From contig DBQP01000011.1 in NCBI GenBank assembly GCA_002305265.1, forward strand, positions 1-33,681: DNA of 33,681 bases, read 5' to 3'. The notes under the pieces were generated by a model. The model did not search any database. It was not told the origin of the DNA and worked only from the letters and a program-made list of their open reading frames with translations. How positions within the stretch are numbered: position 1 is the stretch's first letter; each line of letters begins with the position of its first letter. The position numbers were made by a program, and so were the translations under genes. The stretch is from Prevotellaceae bacterium UBA1391 (GTDB lineage: Bacteria > Bacteroidota > Bacteroidia > Bacteroidales > Bacteroidaceae). Positions 24,349 through 33,122 of the stretch are shown here, in pieces.

Positions 24349-24356
24349 CAAAGGTA
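24349..24356 (-). promoter_or_regulatory. Promoter -7 box of aroQ
   Basis: TACCTTTG followed by CAAC is read on the minus strand 36 bp before the aroQ ATG. The -33 region is poorly conserved. It lies 44 bp from the divergent xerD -7 box, so the two -33 regions fall on the same DNA. Confidence 0.65.
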
Positions 24357-24400
24357 GGATTTTCTGCCGACTTGAGAAAGGGCTTTTGAAGAATAATCGC

Positions 24401-24408
24401 TATCTTTG
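24401..24408 (+). promoter_or_regulatory. Promoter -7 box of xerD
   Basis: TATCTTTG followed by C lies 43 bp before the xerD ATG. No clean -33 TTG at 19-21 bp. It is back to back with the aroQ promoter. Confidence 0.6.
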
Positions 24409-24450
24409 CTTTCACGGCAGCGATGGGCAGCCGTGTCAACTGTGATTCGT

Positions 24451-25380
24451 ATGGCAGAAAGCGAAATGGATGTGCTGCTTCGGCGCTATTATCAATATCT
24501 GAAGCTGGAAAAGGGTTTCTCGGAGAACACGCTGGACGCGTATGAGCGCGACCTGCGCAAGTTTCTGATCTATACGTTCGACGAGGGCATCGACGTGCTC
24601 GCGCCGCGGCTGGAGGATTTCCAGTCGTTTGCCGCGAGGCTCGACGACATCGGCATCTCGGCGGCTTCGAGGAAGCGCATCCTCGTCGGCATCCACAGTT
24701 TCTACTCCTTCCTCTACATGACCGACCGCATCGAGGCCGACCCGATGGCCCTCTTCGAGTTTCCTTCGCTGCCGCAGCATCTGCCCGACGTGCTGAGCGT
24801 GGAGGAAATCGACCGCATCGAGGCGGCCATCGACGTGAGCACACCGGAGGGCCACCGCAACCGCGCGATTGTGGAGGTGCTCTTCAGCTGCGGACTGCGC
24901 GTGAGCGAGCTCTGCAACCTTCGCATGGAGGACCTCTATCTGGAGGAAGGATTCATCCGCGTGAACGGCAAGGGCAGCAAGCAGCGGTTGGTGCCGATCA
25001 GCAGCCGGGCCGTGCATGAGCTGCAGCTGTGGTTCAGCCAGCGCATGCACATCACGCCGAAGCGTGGCGAGGAGGACTTCGTGTTTCTATCGGCCAGGGC
25101 CAAGCGCATGTCGCGCATCACGGTCTTCCGCTTCATTAAGACGGCCGTGGAGGAAGCTGGTATCGACAAGACCGTCAGCCCGCACACGTTCCGCCATTCC
25201 TTCGCCACGACCCTGCTGGAGGGCGGGGCCAACCTGCGCGCCATTCAGGCCATGCTGGGCCACGAAAGCATCGGCACCACCGAAATCTATCTGCACACCG
25301 ACACCTCGCGACTGCGGCAGGAGATTCTGGAGCACCACCCGCGCGAGATCAAATACCGAGAGGCGAAGGGCGAGGCCTGA
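24451..25380 (+). CDS. xerD: Tyrosine recombinase XerD (site-specific, chromosome dimer resolution)
   Basis: The ATG at 24451 gives 309 residues; an open frame from a TTG at 24406 starts inside the promoter and is rejected. The N-terminal SAM-like core-binding domain has LRRYYQYLKLEKGFSENTL. The catalytic domain carries the full RKHRHY set: GLRVSEL (Arg about 150), KGSKQR (Lys), HTFRHSFATTLLEGG (His and Arg about 245-248), MLGHES (His) and TEIYLH (Tyr about 280). In Bacteroidetes this recombinase acts at dif to resolve chromosome dimers. No inverted-repeat attachment site or mobile gene is adjacent, so it looks like the housekeeping enzyme rather than an integrase. Confidence 0.92.
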   Translation: MAESEMDVLLRRYYQYLKLEKGFSENTLDAYERDLRKFLIYTFDEGIDVLAPRLEDFQSFAARLDDIGISAASRKRILVGIHSFYSFLYMTDRIEADPMALFEFPSLPQHLPDVLSVEEIDRIEAAIDVSTPEGHRNRAIVEVLFSCGLRVSELCNLRMEDLYLEEGFIRVNGKGSKQRLVPISSRAVHELQLWFSQRMHITPKRGEEDFVFLSARAKRMSRITVFRFIKTAVEEAGIDKTVSPHTFRHSFATTLLEGGANLRAIQAMLGHESIGTTEIYLHTDTSRLRQEILEHHPREIKYREAKGEA

Positions 25381-25384
25381 ATCC

Positions 25385-25415
25385 TTGCGAGTCTCGCGAA
25401 ATATACGTAATTTTG
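25385..25415 (+). promoter_or_regulatory. Bacteroidetes-type promoter of mutS
   Basis: TTG (25385-25387), a 20-bp spacer and TAATTTTG (25408-25415) followed by CAG. It begins only 4 bp after the xerD stop and gives a leader of about 100 nt. Confidence 0.8.
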
Positions 25416-25520
25416 CAGTTCGGATTGCAGCGGAAACAACCTACGCCGACGCACTGACCCTACGGCGGATTCCGACTGGATTCACCCTGATTCCGACTAT
25501 ACAGACAATGACATACGACG

Positions 25521-28148
25521 ATGGCGAAAACTGATGAACTCACGCCCATGATGCGGCAGTTCCACGACTTGAAGGCCAAACACCCCGATGCCGTGCTGCT
25601 GTTTCGCTGCGGCGACTTCTACGAGACCTACAGCGACGACGCCGTGATTGCGGCCGACATCCTCGGCATCACGCTGACGAAACGCAGCGGAGGAGCCGGA
25701 CGCAAGGACTCGGAGACGGCCATGGCGGGATTTCCCCACCATGCCCTCGACACGTATCTGCCCAAGCTGATCCGTGCAGGCAAGCGTGTAGCCATCTGCG
25801 ACCAGCTGGAAGACCCGAAGCTGACGAAGAAACTGGTGAAGCGCGGCATCACCGAACTGGTGACGCCGGGCGTCACGATGAGCGACTCGCTGCTGACCAA
25901 CAAGGAGAACAACTTCCTGGCGGCGGTGCATTTCGGCAAGACGGCCTGCGGCGTGGCCTTCCTCGACATTTCCACGGGCGAGTTTCTCACGGCGGAGGGC
26001 ACCACCGACTATGTGGACAAGCTGCTCACCAACTTCGCGCCGAAGGAGGTGCTGTATGAGTATGGCCGCAAGGGCATGTTCGACGGAAACTTCGGCGGGC
26101 GCTTCTTCACCTTCGAGATGGACGACTGGGTCTTCGTCTACGCCACCGCCGAGCAGAAGCTCCGCACCCACTTCGAGGTGAAGAACCTGAAGGGATTCGG
26201 CGTGGAGCACCTGAAGAACGGGCTCGTGGCCGCCGGCGCCATCCTCTTCTACCTGGAGCAGACGCAACACACGCAGATCGGGCACATCCGCTCCATCTCC
26301 CGCATCGAGGAGACGCGCTACGTGCGGATGGACCAATTCACGGTGCGCTCGCTGGAAATCGTCAGAAGCATGCACGAAGGCGGCACGTCGCTGCTCGACG
26401 TCGTCGACAAGACGGTGTCGCCCATGGGCGGCCGCATGCTGCACCGCTGGATGCTGTTCCCGCTGAAGGAAGTATCCTTGATACGCGAGCGGCAGGAGGG
26501 CGTGGAGCACTTCTTCCGCGACCCCGCCTTCCGCGACCAGCTGCTGGAGCTGCTGCGGCGCATCGGCGACATCGAGCGCATCTCGTCGAAAATCGCCACG
26601 GCACGCGCCACGCCGCGCGACCTCGTGCAGCTGCGGGTGGCCCTCGAAGCCATCGAGCCCATCCGCACGATGTGCATGGAGTGCGACAACGAGCGCATCC
26701 AGGCGCTGGGCGTAAGACTTGACCTCTGCGCGGAGCTGCGCGACCGCATCGCGCATGAAATCACGCCCGACCCACCGCTGCAGGTGAACCGCGGACGCGT
26801 GATTGCCGACGGAGTGAACGCGGAACTGGACGAGCTGCGCCGGATGGCCTACTCGGGCAAGGACTACCTGCTCCGCATCCAGCAGCGCGAGATCGAGGCG
26901 ACGGGCATCCAGAGCCTGAAGATTGGCTACAACAACGTGTTCGGCTACTACATCGAGGTGCGCAACACGTTCAAGGACCACGTGCCGTCCGACTGGATAC
27001 GCAAGCAGACGCTCGTGAACGCCGAGCGCTACATCACGCAGGAACTGAAGGTGTACGAAGAGAAGATTCTCAGCGCCGAGGACCAGATTCTCACGCTGGA
27101 GACGCAGCTCTTCACGGCCTTGCTCAACGCGGCGCAACAGTTCATCGCCGCCATCCAGCAGGATGCACACGTCATCGCACAGATCGACTGCCTGCTGTCG
27201 TTCGCACAGGCCGCCCGCGAATACCGCTACACGCGCCCCGTGGTGGACGAAAGCCTGACCATCGACATCCGGCAGGGGCGCCATCCGGTGATTGAGCGCA
27301 ACATGCCCGTGGGCGAGGAATACGTGGCCAACGACGTGCTGCTCGACGCCAGCACCCAGCAGGTGATCATGCTGACGGGTCCCAACATGGCGGGTAAATC
27401 GGCCCTGCTGCGCCAGACGGCGCTCATCACGCTGCTGGCCCAGATCGGCAGCTTCGTGCCGGCCGATTCGGCGCGCATCGGCGTGTGCGACAAAATCTTC
27501 ACGCGTGTCGGCGCCAGCGACAACATCTCGCAGGGCGAGTCGACCTTCATGGTGGAAATGAGCGAGGCGGCCAACATCCTGAACAACATGACGGCGCGCT
27601 CCCTCATCCTCTTCGACGAGCTGGGACGCGGCACCTCCACCTACGACGGTATCTCCATTGCCTGGTCCATCGTGGAACACATCCACGAGAACCCGACGGC
27701 ACACGCACGCACGCTCTTCGCCACGCACTACCACGAGCTGAACGAGATGGAAAAACTCTTCCAGCGCGTGAAGAACTACAACGTGAGCGTACGGGAGGTG
27801 GACGGCAAGGTCATTTTCCTGCGCAAGCTGGAACGGGGCGGCAGCGAGCACTCGTTCGGTATTCACGTGGCCAAGATTGCCGGCATGAAGCCGTCCATCG
27901 TGCGGCGGGCCGAGGCCGTACTGGCCGAGCTGGAGCGCAACAACAGCGGCGACAGCATCTCGCGCCCGGCCACGGAGCGCATCAGCAGCCCTACGGAAGG
28001 CGGCGCCCAACTCTCCTTCTTCCAGCTCGACGACCCCGTGCTCTGCCAGATTCGCGACGAAATCCTCCACCTCGACGTAAACAACCTGACGCCCATCGAA
28101 GCGCTCAACAAACTGAACGACATCAAGCGCATCGTAAGCGGCAAATGA
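25521..28148 (+). CDS. mutS: DNA mismatch repair protein MutS
   Basis: The 875-residue protein recognises mismatches and recruits MutL. The mismatch-binding domain has the FxE motif in RCGDFYETY (Phe33, Glu35). The Walker A loop is TGPNMAGKSALLRQ (about 620-630), with SNISQ-type DNISQGESTFMVEM following. Walker B is LILFDELGRGTSTYDG (about 695-710), then FATHYHEL. The C-terminal helix-turn-helix/dimerisation segment is present (LNDIKRIV). Length is typical. It has its own promoter and converges with pflB across a long hairpin. Confidence 0.97.
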   Translation: MAKTDELTPMMRQFHDLKAKHPDAVLLFRCGDFYETYSDDAVIAADILGITLTKRSGGAGRKDSETAMAGFPHHALDTYLPKLIRAGKRVAICDQLEDPKLTKKLVKRGITELVTPGVTMSDSLLTNKENNFLAAVHFGKTACGVAFLDISTGEFLTAEGTTDYVDKLLTNFAPKEVLYEYGRKGMFDGNFGGRFFTFEMDDWVFVYATAEQKLRTHFEVKNLKGFGVEHLKNGLVAAGAILFYLEQTQHTQIGHIRSISRIEETRYVRMDQFTVRSLEIVRSMHEGGTSLLDVVDKTVSPMGGRMLHRWMLFPLKEVSLIRERQEGVEHFFRDPAFRDQLLELLRRIGDIERISSKIATARATPRDLVQLRVALEAIEPIRTMCMECDNERIQALGVRLDLCAELRDRIAHEITPDPPLQVNRGRVIADGVNAELDELRRMAYSGKDYLLRIQQREIEATGIQSLKIGYNNVFGYYIEVRNTFKDHVPSDWIRKQTLVNAERYITQELKVYEEKILSAEDQILTLETQLFTALLNAAQQFIAAIQQDAHVIAQIDCLLSFAQAAREYRYTRPVVDESLTIDIRQGRHPVIERNMPVGEEYVANDVLLDASTQQVIMLTGPNMAGKSALLRQTALITLLAQIGSFVPADSARIGVCDKIFTRVGASDNISQGESTFMVEMSEAANILNNMTARSLILFDELGRGTSTYDGISIAWSIVEHIHENPTAHARTLFATHYHELNEMEKLFQRVKNYNVSVREVDGKVIFLRKLERGGSEHSFGIHVAKIAGMKPSIVRRAEAVLAELERNNSGDSISRPATERISSPTEGGAQLSFFQLDDPVLCQIRDEILHLDVNNLTPIEALNKLNDIKRIVSGK

Positions 28149-28274
28149 ACGAGCGAGGCCGCAGCGACGGTCACAGCGGTGGAAGCCTGCATTGAGAACG
28201 CCAGCCCACTCAAGCCAATAAGGCCAGCCCAGAGCCGCCGCCGCCCGCAGCGCCGGCCCGCGGCAGCCCACGAA

Positions 28275-28336
28275 AAACCGGACGACCGGACACCTTCGTC
28301 AGCCTCAGCTGGCGTCGGTGTCCGGTCGTCCGGTTT
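28275..28336. terminator. Long hairpin between convergent mutS and pflB
   Basis: A 20-bp perfect stem (28275-28294 with 28317-28336) encloses a 22-base loop that itself holds a small AGC/GCT stem. It starts 127 bp after mutS and lies 43 bp beyond the pflB stop. The outer arm ends in AAA/TTT on both strands, fitting a bidirectional terminator. Confidence 0.85.
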
Positions 28337-28378
28337 CATGTCGCGGAAGGCCGCCCGGGGCGGCTCCGCAGAGGGGGA

Positions 28379-30625
28379 TTAGAGGCTCTCGTGGGCCTGA
28401 CGCGCAATCACGTCAAGCTGCTGCTCCTCGGTGAGGTCGATGAACTTCACGGCATAGCCGCTCACACGGATCGTGAAGTTCTGGTATTCCTCCTTCTCGG
28501 GGTGAGCCATGGCGTCCTTCAGCTTCTCCACGCCGAACACGTTCACGTTCAGGTGGTGCGCACCCTGGTCGAAGTAGCCGTCGAGCGTACCCACCAGCGT
28601 CTTCGCACGCTCCTCGTCGGTGTGGCCCAGCGTCGAGGGCGAGATGGTCTGCGTGTTCGAGATGCCGTCCAGCGCGTACTCGTAGGGCAGCTTGGCCACT
28701 GAGTTCAGCGAGGCGAGCAGACCGTTCTTCTCAGCACCGTACGATGGGTTGGCGCCCGGAGCCAGCGGCGTGCCGGCAGCACGGCCGTCGGGCATCGCAC
28801 CCGTATACTTGCCGTACACCACGTTCGAGGTGATGGTCAGGATCGAAGTCGTCGGCTCCGAGTTGCGGTAGGTGTGGAACTTGCGGATCTTCGACATGAA
28901 GTTCTTGAGCAGCCACACGGCAATCTCGTCGGCGCGCTCGTCGTCGTTGCCGTAGCGCGGGAAGTCACCCGTGGTCTTGAAGTCGATGGGGAAGCCCGTC
29001 TCGTCGCGCACGATGCTCACGTCGGCATACTTGATGGCGCAGATGCTGTCCACCACGTGGCTGAAGCCGGCGATACCCGTCGCAAACGTGCGGCGCACGT
29101 CCGTGTCGATGAGCGCCATCTCGGCTGCCTCGTAGAAGTACTTGTCGTGCATGTAGTGGATCAGGTTCAGCGTCTTCACGTAGATGCCGGCCAGCCAGTC
29201 GAGCATGGCATCGAAGCGCGGCATAAACTCGTCGTACACCACCTTGTCACCCGTGATCGGGCGGTAGGCCGGACCCACCTGCTCGCGGCTCTTGGCGTCC
29301 ACACCACCGTTGATGGCGTAGAGCAGGGCCTTTGCCAGGTTGGCGCGTGCACCGAAGAACTGCATTTCCTTACCCGTCTGCGTAGCGCTCACACAGCAGC
29401 AGATGCTGTAGTCGTCGCCCCACACCGGACGCATCACGTCGTCGTTCTCATACTGGATGGAGCTCGTCTTCACCGAAATCCAGGCGGCGTAGCGCTTGAA
29501 GTTCTCAGGCAGACGGCTCGAGTAGAGCACCGTCAGGTTCGGCTCCGGAGAGGGACCCATGTTGATCAGCGTGTGCAGGAAGCGGTAGTCGCTCTTCGTC
29601 ACCATCGAGCGGCCGTCCTGGCCCATGCCGGCCACTTCGAGCGTAGCCCATACGGGGTCGCCGGAGAAGAGCTGGTTGTAGCTCGGGATGCGGGCGAACT
29701 TCACCATGCGGAACTTCATCACGAGGTGGTCGATCAGCTCCTGGGCGTCGCTCTCCGTCAGCGTGCCTTCAGCGAAGTCGCGCTCGAAGTAGATGTCGAG
29801 GAAGGTCGAGATGCGGCCCACCGACATGGCGGCGCCGTTCTGCGTCTTCACGGCCGACAGATAGCCGAAGTAGAGCCACTGCACGGCCTCGCGGGCGTTC
29901 TGTGCCGGCTGGCTGATGTCGAAGCCGTAGATGTTGGCCATCTCCTTCAGACCCTTCAGCGCCTTGATCTGCATCGACACCTCCTCGCGCAGGCGGATCA
30001 CCTCGTCAATCATCTCGCGGTCGCCCATCGTGTCGAGGTCCTTCTGCTTCTCCGCAATGAGGTAGTCCACGCCGTAGAGCGCCACGCGGCGGTAGTCGCC
30101 CACGATGCGGCCACGTCCGTACGTGTCGGGCAGACCCGTCAGGATGTGGTTGTGGCGAACGTGCTTCATCTCGTTCGTGTAAGCATCAAACACACCTTCG
30201 TTGTGCGTCTTGGCATATTTCGTGAAAATCGTGTGGAGCTCCGGGTTGGGCGTGTAGCCGTAGGTCGTGCAGGCCTGCTCAGCCATCTTGATGCCGCCGT
30301 AGGGCATGAAGGCGCGCTTGAGCGGCTTGTCGGTCTGCAGGCCCACCACCTTCTCGAGGTCCTTCAGTTCCTCGCTGATGTAGGCTGCGCCGTAGGCCGT
30401 GACACCGCTGACGATTTCCGTCTCCATGTCGAGAACACCGCCCTTGGCACGCTCTTCTTTCTGAAGCTCTTTCAAGCGTCCCCAGAGACGATCAGTGGCT
30501 GGAGTCGGTGCTGAAAGAAATGACTCGTCGCCTGCGTAGCTGGAATAATTGCTCTGGATAAAGTCGCGAACATTCACTTCCGTTTTCCAGATGGTTCCTT
30601 TGAACCCTCTCCATTCTGTTCTCAT
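28379..30625 (-). CDS. pflB: Formate C-acetyltransferase (pyruvate formate-lyase)
   Basis: This glycyl-radical enzyme converts pyruvate and CoA to acetyl-CoA and formate under anaerobic conditions. The 748-residue protein keeps both hallmarks: the active-site cysteine pair in DDYSICCCVSATQ (about 407-409) and the glycyl-radical loop RVSGYAVKFIDLT near residue 723. GARANLAKALLYAINGG also matches. The site here has three consecutive cysteines rather than the common Ala-Cys-Cys, a minor oddity. No activase gene (pflA) is adjacent: mutS converges downstream, and the radical SAM gene at 31464 is a different family. It has its own promoter and a 150-nt leader with a terminator-like hairpin. Confidence 0.96.
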   Translation of the reverse strand: MRTEWRGFKGTIWKTEVNVRDFIQSNYSSYAGDESFLSAPTPATDRLWGRLKELQKEERAKGGVLDMETEIVSGVTAYGAAYISEELKDLEKVVGLQTDKPLKRAFMPYGGIKMAEQACTTYGYTPNPELHTIFTKYAKTHNEGVFDAYTNEMKHVRHNHILTGLPDTYGRGRIVGDYRRVALYGVDYLIAEKQKDLDTMGDREMIDEVIRLREEVSMQIKALKGLKEMANIYGFDISQPAQNAREAVQWLYFGYLSAVKTQNGAAMSVGRISTFLDIYFERDFAEGTLTESDAQELIDHLVMKFRMVKFARIPSYNQLFSGDPVWATLEVAGMGQDGRSMVTKSDYRFLHTLINMGPSPEPNLTVLYSSRLPENFKRYAAWISVKTSSIQYENDDVMRPVWGDDYSICCCVSATQTGKEMQFFGARANLAKALLYAINGGVDAKSREQVGPAYRPITGDKVVYDEFMPRFDAMLDWLAGIYVKTLNLIHYMHDKYFYEAAEMALIDTDVRRTFATGIAGFSHVVDSICAIKYADVSIVRDETGFPIDFKTTGDFPRYGNDDERADEIAVWLLKNFMSKIRKFHTYRNSEPTTSILTITSNVVYGKYTGAMPDGRAAGTPLAPGANPSYGAEKNGLLASLNSVAKLPYEYALDGISNTQTISPSTLGHTDEERAKTLVGTLDGYFDQGAHHLNVNVFGVEKLKDAMAHPEKEEYQNFTIRVSGYAVKFIDLTEEQQLDVIARQAHESL

Positions 30626-30710
30626 AATCCTGATGTCGTTTTGAAATTTAGTATGAAATGTAACAGTTTTTTCTAATCTGATGGTGCTGAAAAATTACCT
30701 ATCGAAAACC

Positions 30711-30735
30711 AAAAAAGCCCCTCTTGACGAGGGCC
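30711..30735 (-). promoter_or_regulatory. Terminator-like hairpin in the pflB leader (possible attenuator)
   Basis: On the minus strand GCCCTC/GAGGGGC pairs around a GTCAA loop (30717-30735), followed by six Ts (30711-30716). It would lie roughly 35-60 nt into the pflB transcript and about 85 nt before the ATG. An upstream GGCC...GGCC segment (about 30732-30745) could compete with the stem. No known riboswitch consensus was recognised. Confidence 0.5.
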
Positions 30736-30774
30736 TGCAACGGCCTTTTCGCCGCGCCTTTCGTTTTGAGAGTG

Positions 30775-30782
30775 CAAAGGTA
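30775..30782 (-). promoter_or_regulatory. Promoter -7 box of pflB
   Basis: TACCTTTG followed by CAC is read on the minus strand, 150 bp before the pflB ATG. No clear -33 TTG. Confidence 0.65.
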
Positions 30783-31035
30783 GCAATTTATTACGAGCCA
30801 GCCGTATAAAATCCGAATTATTACGGGAATCCGCCAACAAAAAAAGCCAAATTCACCGTCTCGGGCATCATTTTTACCATTCCCGGCTGACACTCGTCTC
30901 TTTTTCCAGCACGACAGACCGCCCGCCCCTCCGCCAGACGGCAACCCCGCGCCAGCCAGCGCCCCTCAGCCTGCGCAGGCCTGTCCGGCGCCCCACGCCG
31001 CCCGGCCGACGGCCCGACGCCCAACGCCGCTCATG
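30783..31035. other. Intergenic stretch upstream of the pflB promoter
   Basis: Together with the pflB leader this makes a 410-bp gene-free stretch. Bases 30783-30900 are AT-rich with short A runs and include TATTACG twice, 30 bp apart (30789, 30819). Bases 30920-31030 are C-rich and include the palindrome CCTGCGCAGG. No gene or clear terminator for the flavodoxin operon was found. Confidence 0.45.
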
Positions 31036-31467
31036 TCATTCCTCCTCCAGCTGCGCCACGAAGTGCCGCAGCGCGTCCAGGTCCTGCCGGTCGGGATGGC
31101 CGCGGTGCAGCAGCGCAAACTGCCCCCGGCAGTGAAACTCGCGCGCGTCCACCGCAATGCCGCGCTGCTCCAGCAGCGCCTTCACCTGCGCGTACGACGA
31201 CGTCAGGATGCCTGCCGAACTGAAGCAGACCACCTTCTTCACCCTTTCCGCGTCCAGCGAGGCGATGAAGTCCTTCACCTGCGCGTCCACGCCCGCCAGA
31301 TAGACGGCGCTGCCCAGGAAGAGCGTGTCGACAGGTTCCTCCATCGGCTCGCTCACGGGCCGGGCTTCCGCCCCCGTCACGGCCGCCACCACCTCGGCCA
31401 TCCGCTTCATGTGGCCCGTCTTGCTGTAATAGCGGATGGCGATCTTCTTTTTCTTTTCGTGTGTCAT
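31036..31467 (-). CDS. Short-chain flavodoxin family protein
   Basis: The 143-residue soluble protein has an N-terminal beta strand and FMN-phosphate loop (IRYYSKTGHMKRMAEVVA, about 11-28). A LFLGSAVYLAGVDAQVKDFI segment and CFSSAGILTSSY follow, matching the flavodoxin fold. It would carry single electrons on FMN. Its ATG overlaps the stop of the radical SAM gene (ATGA), so the two are translated together. Radical SAM enzymes need one-electron reduction of their cluster, and a dedicated flavodoxin is a reasonable inference. It is the last gene of a four-gene minus-strand set. Confidence 0.87.
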   Translation of the reverse strand: MTHEKKKKIAIRYYSKTGHMKRMAEVVAAVTGAEARPVSEPMEEPVDTLFLGSAVYLAGVDAQVKDFIASLDAERVKKVVCFSSAGILTSSYAQVKALLEQRGIAVDAREFHCRGQFALLHRGHPDRQDLDALRHFVAQLEEE

Positions 31468-32579
31468 GCGATGTCTTCTTTTTCGTCCAACAATTGTTCC
31501 ACTTCCTCCCGATGCTCAAACAGCGCGCAACCGCCCGTGTGCTCGCCGCCCACCAGCCGCACGTCCCGCAGTTTCCGGAACAGCGGGCTTCCCAGCGCGC
31601 CCTTCACGCCCAGCCCCAGCACGTTGCTGTCGCTGAACGGCGAGAACGGGCAAGGCTCCGCCGCGCCGTCGGGCCCGATGTGGAAGAAGCCGCGGCCCGC
31701 AGCCAGACAGCCGCCCATCTGCTGCTCGTCGCCGGGGAAGGAGAGGAAGATCAGGTCGGGCTGGCGCGTCCGCAACTGCTCCATCACGGCCTCCATGCGG
31801 GCGATGTCGTCCTCGCCCAGCGCCAGGTGCGCGGTGCCCTCCTCCGTCGGCACGTATTCCACGTACACCACCATCTTGCACCCCTTCGCCTGCAGGTCGC
31901 CCACAAACGCCTCCGAGGTCACCAAGCCCAGGTTGGCCGTCGTCACCGTGATGCTCACCCCGAAGAAGAGGTCTTCCGCGTGCAGCGCCTCCATCGCGCG
32001 CAACACGCGCCGGTAGACGCCCTGCCCGCGCCGCTCGTCGGTCTCGCGGCCCGTGCCCTCCACGCTCAGCACGGGAATCACATTCAGGTGCTGCTTGAAG
32101 AAGGGAATCGTGGCGGGCCCGATCAGCGTGCCGTTCGTGAAGACCGGAAAGATCATCTCCTTCACCTCCGCCACCTGCTCCAGCACGTCCCTGCGCATCA
32201 TCGGCTCGCCGCCGGCCAGCAGGGCGAAGTTGATGCCCAGCCCCGCCGCCTCCTCGAACACCTGCCGCCACTGCGCCGCCTCCAGCGTCGCGCGCGTACT
32301 CTTGCCCGGGTCGTCGGCGATGCCGTTCTGGCGCGCGTAGCATCCGGCGCAACTCAGGTTGCACGACGTGGCGATGCTCGCGATGAGAAACGGGGGCACG
32401 TGCAGTCCCTCCTGCTCCTCCATTTGCCGCCGACGCCGCGCCGACTGCTCGAACACGCGCTGCATCTTCAGCGCAAACTGGGCCTGACGCGGATTCCGCA
32501 GCACGTTCCGGTAGGCCTTACCCATGATCTGGCGGATACTTCCGCTCATGTATTGCTGTAAATCTATCATTGCTTCCAT
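31464..32579 (-). CDS. Radical SAM protein with SPASM/twitch-like C-terminus
   Basis: With the ATG at 32579 the protein has 371 residues; 32570 is an alternative. After a helical, basic N-terminal part (about 1-60) comes PPFLIASIATSCNLSCAGCYAR, whose C73, C77 and C80 bind the SAM-cleaving 4Fe-4S cluster. GGEP (123-126) is the SAM-binding motif. Three further cysteines near the C-terminus (C291, C310 in EPCPFSPFSD, C351 in GGCALFEHR) could bind an auxiliary cluster as in SPASM/twitch enzymes such as heme synthase AhbD or peptide maturases. The substrate is unknown and no small precursor peptide gene was seen nearby. It is coupled to the flavodoxin gene by ATGA and follows the PNPOx-like gene by 112 bp. 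Confidence 0.88.
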   Translation of the reverse strand: MEAMIDLQQYMSGSIRQIMGKAYRNVLRNPRQAQFALKMQRVFEQSARRRRQMEEQEGLHVPPFLIASIATSCNLSCAGCYARQNGIADDPGKSTRATLEAAQWRQVFEEAAGLGINFALLAGGEPMMRRDVLEQVAEVKEMIFPVFTNGTLIGPATIPFFKQHLNVIPVLSVEGTGRETDERRGQGVYRRVLRAMEALHAEDLFFGVSITVTTANLGLVTSEAFVGDLQAKGCKMVVYVEYVPTEEGTAHLALGEDDIARMEAVMEQLRTRQPDLIFLSFPGDEQQMGGCLAAGRGFFHIGPDGAAEPCPFSPFSDSNVLGLGVKGALGSPLFRKLRDVRLVGGEHTGGCALFEHREEVEQLLDEKEDIA

Positions 32580-32691
32580 GCATGAATGGACGGATGCGGA
32601 GCCCTTCCAGCCCCACACCCGCGCCCTTTTTCGCCGGCCGGCGGCAGCCCGGCGGCCATACCGCCACCCGCTGCCGCCCCTCCCGAGCGTC

Positions 32692-33090
32692 TTAGAAATG
32701 AATCGTCTCCTCCAGTTCCATCATCTTGAAGAACTGGGCCGTGGCGTCGGCGAGGTAATACATCACGCCCCGCTCGCCCCGTTCGCCCAGGGCCGGCTTC
32801 AGCACCGGCATCTTGTCCACCAGCGCCTGCGCCACCTCCGGCCGCGCGTCCTCCACCAACCGGCACGCCACGCGCAGCGTCTTTCCCTTGAAGGCGCAGA
32901 TTTCCGCCCGCGGGTTGGCAGCCAGCTGAAGCGTCGCCGCCGTCTGACCGAAGGCCATGATGTAGATCCGGCCCTCATAGAAGAGCAGCGCACCGTACGG
33001 GCGCACCCGCGGCTGCCCGCCCTCGGCGGTCGCCAGATAAAACGTCTTGGCATCCTCCAAGAAGTCATACACTTTCTTCATTCCTTCCAT
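32692..33090 (-). CDS. Pyridoxamine 5'-phosphate oxidase-like split-barrel flavoprotein
   Basis: The ATG at 33090 gives 132 residues; 33081 (MKKVYDF) is equally possible. KVYDFLEDAKTFYLATAEGG and PRVRPYGALLFYEGRIYIMA are typical of small split-barrel FMN-binding PNPOx-like proteins. Members bind FMN, F420 or heme, and most are not true pyridoxamine oxidases. It lies 32 bp after the bacterioferritin-like gene and before the radical SAM gene. The longer frame to 33126 would overlap the upstream stop codon and is less likely. Confidence 0.85.
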   Translation of the reverse strand: MEGMKKVYDFLEDAKTFYLATAEGGQPRVRPYGALLFYEGRIYIMAFGQTAATLQLAANPRAEICAFKGKTLRVACRLVEDARPEVAQALVDKMPVLKPALGERGERGVMYYLADATAQFFKMMELEETIHF

Positions 33091-33122
33091 CGCTAAAAAT
33101 GATTTGAGTGGTTCAACATTCC

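Noticed and set aside
24314..24844. N-terminal extension of AroQ
   Set aside because: It runs antisense into xerD; the conserved N-terminus MKKLLIVNGPNLNLLG begins at 24313.
24451..25380. Integrase of a mobile element
   Set aside because: Length, context beside aroQ and mutS, and absence of attachment repeats or phage genes favour housekeeping XerD.
25497..28271. 924-codon open frame antisense to mutS
   Set aside because: It mirrors the codon bias of mutS, has a His/Val/Asp-rich nonsense composition, and matches no family.
30626..30774. ZTP (pfl) or other known riboswitch before pflB
   Set aside because: The conserved ZTP riboswitch motifs were not found; only a terminator-like hairpin is supported.
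31464..32579. Pyruvate formate-lyase activase (pflA)
   Set aside because: The cysteine motif spacing matches, but the long N-terminal part, length and extra C-terminal cysteines differ from the compact activase, and it belongs to another operon.
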